DNA of 64,000 nucleotides from Lithospermum erythrorhizon (Eukaryota > Streptophyta > Magnoliopsida > Boraginales > Boraginaceae): positions 1,364,001 to 1,428,000 of the forward strand of contig JADFUC010000758.1 in NCBI GenBank assembly GCA_019722365.1. Reading direction: 5' to 3'. The notes under the pieces are model-generated. The model had not been told where the DNA came from, made no database searches, and saw only the letters and a list, made by a program, of their open reading frames with translations. Shown here piece after piece: positions 59,193-64,000 of the stretch (position 1 is its first letter; every line of letters begins with the position of its first letter). The position numbers and the translations under genes were made by a program.

Positions 59193-59611
59193 GGTTCATC
59201 TCACACTGTGCTGCAAAATTACTGATTTAATAATCACTCTAGTTGTGAATAATTTGTCGGTTGTTGTGGGGGGAGATCTTTTTACATTACATCTTGTATG
59301 CTACTGATTATATTGTTGCAAGCGATGGCCACTAATTAGACACGGGAGTGGATAGACAGAGCTCACAACTCCAAACTGTTCTTGTATGGTATTCCCAGAC
59401 TTTCCATCCAAATTTAAGTTGTATGAACATTTGTGTTTCAGTTGAATGTTGATTAGCATAATCAAATATATAATTTGTTGGTGGTATATCCATGGGAATG
59501 AAAATACCAAGACGGTATTTACAACTAGCTAGTTACAAACATAAATGTTGATGGAATCAACTCAATAAATTGCTTGTTCTCATCCTCTTCTGTGTTGATG
59601 TCTTTCTGGGG
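59193..59611. other. Convergent spacer
   Basis: Holds the 3' ends of the converging LOLITA-like (+) and polygalacturonase (-) genes. No other feature was seen. Confidence 0.5.
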
Positions 59612-62184
59612 CTATTTCGACAAACAATTCAGAGCAGGTTTGACATGACTTGCAGTTCCATGGGCATTGAAACACTTGACGGAGGCTAATTTATCTCTAG
59701 TTATTGAAGCCAAATAAACATGATCTAGCACAATGTTCTTGCAACTATTTGCTTGGCTGCAACTGAGGTCTATTACATCATCTGTTGTCGATGTCCCAAT
59801 GATGCCCACATATGATATCTCACTGAAGGCAACTGCTGATGTCTATAATTCGACAAACAAATCAACCAGAAATTAAAAAAGAAACTGCTCCAGAACATAG
59901 TAATGCCTCTGTTTCTATTATTAAGTACTGGTGCTATCACGCGAGGTAACTTTATGAGTAAATATGTTGATCATATGGATTTATTATTATTTATGTGTAC
60001 TTACGCTGTTTTGGCAATCGGTTCTATGTGGACAATAAAATTGGTCAATAATTATTGGATTAGCAACAGCTACAAGCCTTATTCTCGAGAATGAAATCTT
60101 CCTTGCATAACCAGTTCCACCCTGTATGTGCATTATGTTTCAATTCAAGTAAGAATCCTTGTCCAATATTATTGATACATAAACAATAAATTGTTAGAAT
60201 TGACAATAATTTTTGGATGGTGAATGTATTTTTTATTGAGTGGCATTCATCAATATACCTGCCAACTTTTTAGACGAACTCCATTTGTTGTGTCTTTCAA
60301 AGTACAATTCTTCACATGAACTTCTTCTACAATGTCATAACCACCATGCCCTAGGGCTCCAATGCTACATTTTAACCATGGCTTGTGGATGACTATAATC
60401 TTTTATTGAATATGCTTGCTTGAAGCTAAAAAAGTATTCTAAAATAACTAACCTAATACCATGACCTGGCCCACACATTACCCCGGTGATGGCGATGTTA
60501 GTTGATCCTCCACCGATTGCAATACAATCATCACCTATTAATCCATGTGATGTGTATATCAGTTAGAGCAAACTAGAGACATCTGTACCACTTTATCTGA
60601 AAAAGAACGGCATGCCTACATTTCATTCTTATAGAACCCTTTCGAAAATTAAAAATGTCAGTCAATTAGAATGAATTGAATGAACTAGTACAAGGAAAAA
60701 TAATGTACCTGTCCCAATGACCGAGTTACGAATTTGAACGCCTTTGCAGCTAGAAATGTCTATACCATCAGTGTTAGGACTGTTTCCAGGAGCAGTAATT
60801 CGAATATCAGATATTCTAACATCATTACTAGCTGTTACTATCATATGGCTTCCACCACTGTTCAGATGATGCAATCTCTGAAGACGAAACCCATCGCACC
60901 TACGGATAATTAGTGCCTATACATAATTTTGGAAATTAATTAATCAATCAGTTTATAGGCAAAACTTGCACGTTAAATTCATTTCTTACCATACTTGTAA
61001 GCATTGGAAAAGTAAATTATAAATATAGCAAAACCTTTATTAACAAGGATCGCTAGCTCTAGTTTATTAAACTTCAAATGACTTATCTTGATTTTTATGG
61101 TTGACATAGACATTAGTATAATTGTCATGTAGATAACTAATAAATGTGAATAATAATTTCACATGTGAAATATGTTTACTTGTTAGAACTCCTCTTTAGA
61201 ATTGAAACATATTATCAATCTTAAATAAGTCGTTAGACATGAATACATGATAATAACAAGAAAAATGTGCATCTACCGTTGGTCCTTTGCATCTTGAGCC
61301 CTACAGAACAGAGGAAAATGTATTGTATGTTAATGGTTGGTTTTTTTATATGTCTTGTGCTCACACAAATAAAATAATAAAAAGATATAGTAAATGATTA
61401 ATAGAAGACTTACTGGAGGAGCATTATCTAGGCAAGCGTTTGGCCACCATGCAGAGCCTCGTCCATCAATAGTTCCTCTGCCTAGGAGATGAAGTCCATG
61501 AACATTCAAGAATGTGATCCATGAATTTATGGGATACCCTTTCCACTCTGCTTTACTCCCCGGTGCTACTAATGTCCCCGATACCTATTTTCACCAAATA
61601 TTATAATTTCAATATTAAACTTCGGAACGTTACATATGTTATGCTAGATAAGTATAGTGCTTTAATTTTTTATTTAATTTTTTTTATCTGATATGTTCTT
61701 CAAATAAGAACGGAGATTTACCATAACATAAACCCGAGAGGTTTTGCATGGACCGTTAAATGTTAATGGCTTCAGGAGGAACGTCTTCTTCGGCCGGATG
61801 AGGATGGTTGGAACTGTTTCAGCCACACAAGCAGCTTTCCATGCTCTCAAGAAAGCCTGCAATTACCACCATGTCTTAGACTTCATATCGTGCATCTTAT
61901 ATTAGCTCATCATTTTTTGTTTTAATCAAATACATTTCATTATTAATTGTCATGAAAGGAGTGATGCTTGATACCTGTGAATCATCCGTTTTTCCATCTC
62001 CCTTTGCACCATATTTCGTCACATCATATATAGTAGTTTTGCTCAACACAGGCCAAACCATGCATAAAATCAAGAAACATATGCTAATCTTATCCTGGAA
62101 AAGGAAAAACAAAAAATAAATTTACAATCTTTAGATGTTACATCGAGTTCGAATCGAGTTATATTATATGTAGAGACTCACCAT
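59612..62184 (-). CDS. Polygalacturonase (GH28), secreted
   Basis: Ten coding segments join in phase: 62182-62184 (ATG alone), 61975-62094, 61722-61856, 61414-61584, 61277-61300, 60709-60916, 60453-60534, 60259-60364, 60005-60121 and 59612-59842, giving 398 residues. Residues 1-24 ([20 protein letters not shown]) are a signal peptide. [16 protein letters not shown] opens the mature enzyme. The four GH28 motifs are present: NTDG (199-202), GDDC (221-224), GHG (244-246) and RLK (278-280; RIK is more usual). Both catalytic Asp sites are intact. It should hydrolyse demethylated pectin in the cell wall. Oddities are the start codon standing alone at the end of its exon and a 24-base microexon (GSRCKGPT). 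It could instead be an exopolygalacturonase; subfamily was not resolved. Confidence 0.87.
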
Positions 62185-63006
62185 TATTTAATTTTATGAT
62201 TAATCAATGCAAAGCATCAACAAGCTAAGCTTTTTGTAGAATAATTTTTCAACTATTCTTTAATGTAAAAATCGATCATCTCCTCATTGAGTATCTCTTC
62301 CATATATATAAAGCCATTATTATATATGAAAACTAACGCAAGAAAGCATAGATCTCCTCATGCTCAGCTCAATTAGGATCGAAGTAATATATATTTGGTG
62401 TGTCGTAGGCATCAAATTAATTGGAAAGGAAAGTTGACTATTTACTCCAGCTCAATTCCTAATAGTACTTAATTTAATTATACTTCACGTCTACACATAC
62501 ACATGCATGTTGAATATCACTAGACCAACAACATGTTGGTAGAATTGTTTGGATGGGCTATCGAGTTGAGGTGAGGTCACGGGTTTGAATTTTATTGTGA
62601 ATTGGGTGCAGCTAAATCCACATATTCGTGAAAATAGTTCAAAAAAAATGAACGAGCATGCATTTTTTGCAAGCTCGGTAGTCATTTCCAGACGGATGCG
62701 TGAATCTTGTGATCTGGAAATAGGCATCCATTAACATTTAACAGTGAAGGCTTCCTCTTTTCTCTAGTATGCGTAAGCTAAGGGATGAAGTATGAAACAG
62801 TCAAAATAGATGATTTGAGTGCTTTGATTGCTCGGTTGGAGTGAAGCATCAACATTTCACCATGGTCGAAGGTGATAACTTTACACAAAATAAATTAATT
62901 CAGACTTCAATGTTACAAAACATACGTCCCAAGGGTGAAAAAATGGGTCCTCTTCCTTGCAAGGATTTTTGGGACATTAAAATGCCGGTTCGGATGAAAT
63001 TTAGGT
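62185..63006. other. Polygalacturonase promoter and O-fucosyltransferase 3' flank
   Basis: A TATA-like TTTATATATATG lies at 62301-62312 on the minus strand, about 120 bases before the ATG at 62184. Nothing else was recognised; the frame at 62491-62727 has no support. Confidence 0.5.
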
Positions 63007-64000
63007 TCACAGTTTAAATTCACAGAAGCATTCTGGCAAGGCTGACCCTATACCCTTCACAAAATCATCTTTGTGGCTCTTCCACAAGCCTTCCAACAAC
63101 TCCGTACCCTTGATACCTTGGGATCTCAGCTCTGCAAAGGTCTTCCTGCTTAAGAAAAGAGTTTTGAACGACCCCTTGAAAGCTCGCATTGCAGATACCA
63201 TTTTGTCCATATTTCCAAAATATGTAGCTATATAGGAATCGCTATTTATGGAGACATAATAGTCAAGAGCCGCTTTTGTGTTTCCATGCATTTTCTTGAA
63301 GTCCTCGTCTGTAAGAAGACTCGATTTAGTAAAAACATTTTTATATACAGATGTTAAACCTTCAAGCTCCATGATCCCATCACCAGCAGCCAAATAGATG
63401 TTTGTGTTTGTAGGGATGGAAAGAGATTGAAGAATGAGAGCAGTCTCATGCGGTGTGAGGGGGCACTTGCCACGGCTTCTCCAGATACGTGCCGTTTCAC
63501 CAGTCCAAGGTTGCCTATCCCCTCGTGCAGCCTCTATAGCTTCTATGGAGGAAGATGTAAGATAGTTATATTGGCATTGACTGTACGCTACCATATCAGG
63601 TTCAAAACGAAGGTGAAGTGTGAGGAAGGGTTTTGGTATAGCTTGTAGCAACTCCAGGCTTTTCCTCTCAAGTGTTTCAGTAAGGCGCAGGGCACTGTAA
63701 CAAGCCTGACAGAGAGCGGCTTTCGCATAAACAGGATACCTATCAACAGAATGGAAGATATGTTGGAAACACAAACAATCCCCACAAACGAATATACCGA
63801 AATTAGAAGTTCAAAATTAAAACTAAAAGTCTTTGGGGAATAGATAAACTGATAAAGAGGCTGATCACATCGAGCTTCTGGAGATATGTAAACACAATGA
63901 TTGGCCTGACGACAAAATAAAGGACTAAGATATACCTGTCCCTTCGTTGACTCATGGCTGGCGTAATCGAAATATAACGATGCTTCAACAGAGCAGGGAG
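63007..64000 (-). CDS. O-fucosyltransferase family protein, C-terminal part (cut by window end)
   Basis: Two exons are visible, 63936-64000 (continuing beyond the window) and 63007-63739, joined in phase (GGACAG/GTATATC and TTGATAG). They give the last 265 residues. Family features: LPALLKHRYISI, MSQRRDRYPVYAKAALCQAC, the HLRFEPDMVAYSQC motif of the GDP-fucose-binding PF10250 fold, RGKCPLTPHETA, IYLAAGDGIMELEGL, and the ending ALPECFCEFKL. Plant members are Golgi type II membrane proteins thought to transfer fucose or related sugars to proteins or wall glycans. The acceptor here is unknown. The N-terminal half, including the membrane anchor, lies outside the window. Confidence 0.85.

Overview
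This window is nuclear DNA of a flowering plant, a eudicot and probably an asterid. The lineage is inferred from overall protein resemblance and was not tested. Evidence for a plant: genes split by GT-AG introns, plant-specific families (short PIN auxin carrier, EPFL peptide, TPLATE-complex subunit, alpha-type phospholipase D), AT-rich spacers full of Stowaway-type MITEs, and degraded Ty1/copia and Ty3/gypsy elements. All exon joins were worked out by hand from splice sites, reading phase and family similarity.

Left part (about 1-31 kb) is repeat-rich. It starts with an LTR-like repeat whose inverted partner lies at 43.1-43.7 kb, then a 75-bp triplication, then a rearranged Tat-type gypsy relic in which a reverse transcriptase block sits inside gag. 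From 6.5 to 25.7 kb, on the minus strand, lies a local array of three short PIN (PIN5-like) copies. Copy B (20719-25671) has an unbroken 366-codon reading frame in five exons. Copy A (6546-13124) is broken: a copia LTR abuts its truncated first exon, a second copia element fills one intron, and the last exon is frameshifted. Copy C (19001-19998) is a 3' relic cut by a solo LTR. Comparing the copies gives natural empty sites that date insertions such as a 506-bp hAT MITE. A 5-kb spacer of MITEs follows.

Middle part (31-45 kb): a gene for a small, probably plastid, one-helix protein (31323-34331), about 700 bp of AAT microsatellite, an EPFL secreted peptide gene (37004-37657), a gypsy-like solo LTR, a small hypothetical gene (41616-42017) and a SINE with a 12-bp target duplication.

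Right part (44-64 kb) is gene-dense: mitochondrial-type HSP26.5, a DUF4050/Gag1-clamp protein with an MGGC N-terminus, phospholipase D alpha, a LOLITA-like longin subunit of the TPLATE complex on the plus strand, a polygalacturonase, and the 3' end of an O-fucosyltransferase gene cut by the window edge. From memory, HSP26.5 and PLD-alpha2 are adjacent in Arabidopsis, and DUF4050 and LOLITA lie close together at another locus, so this block looks like conserved ancestral synteny. The genes are functionally unrelated and do not form an operon-like system. I found no clearly undescribed biological system; the PIN5 array and the rearranged retroelement are the most informative structures.
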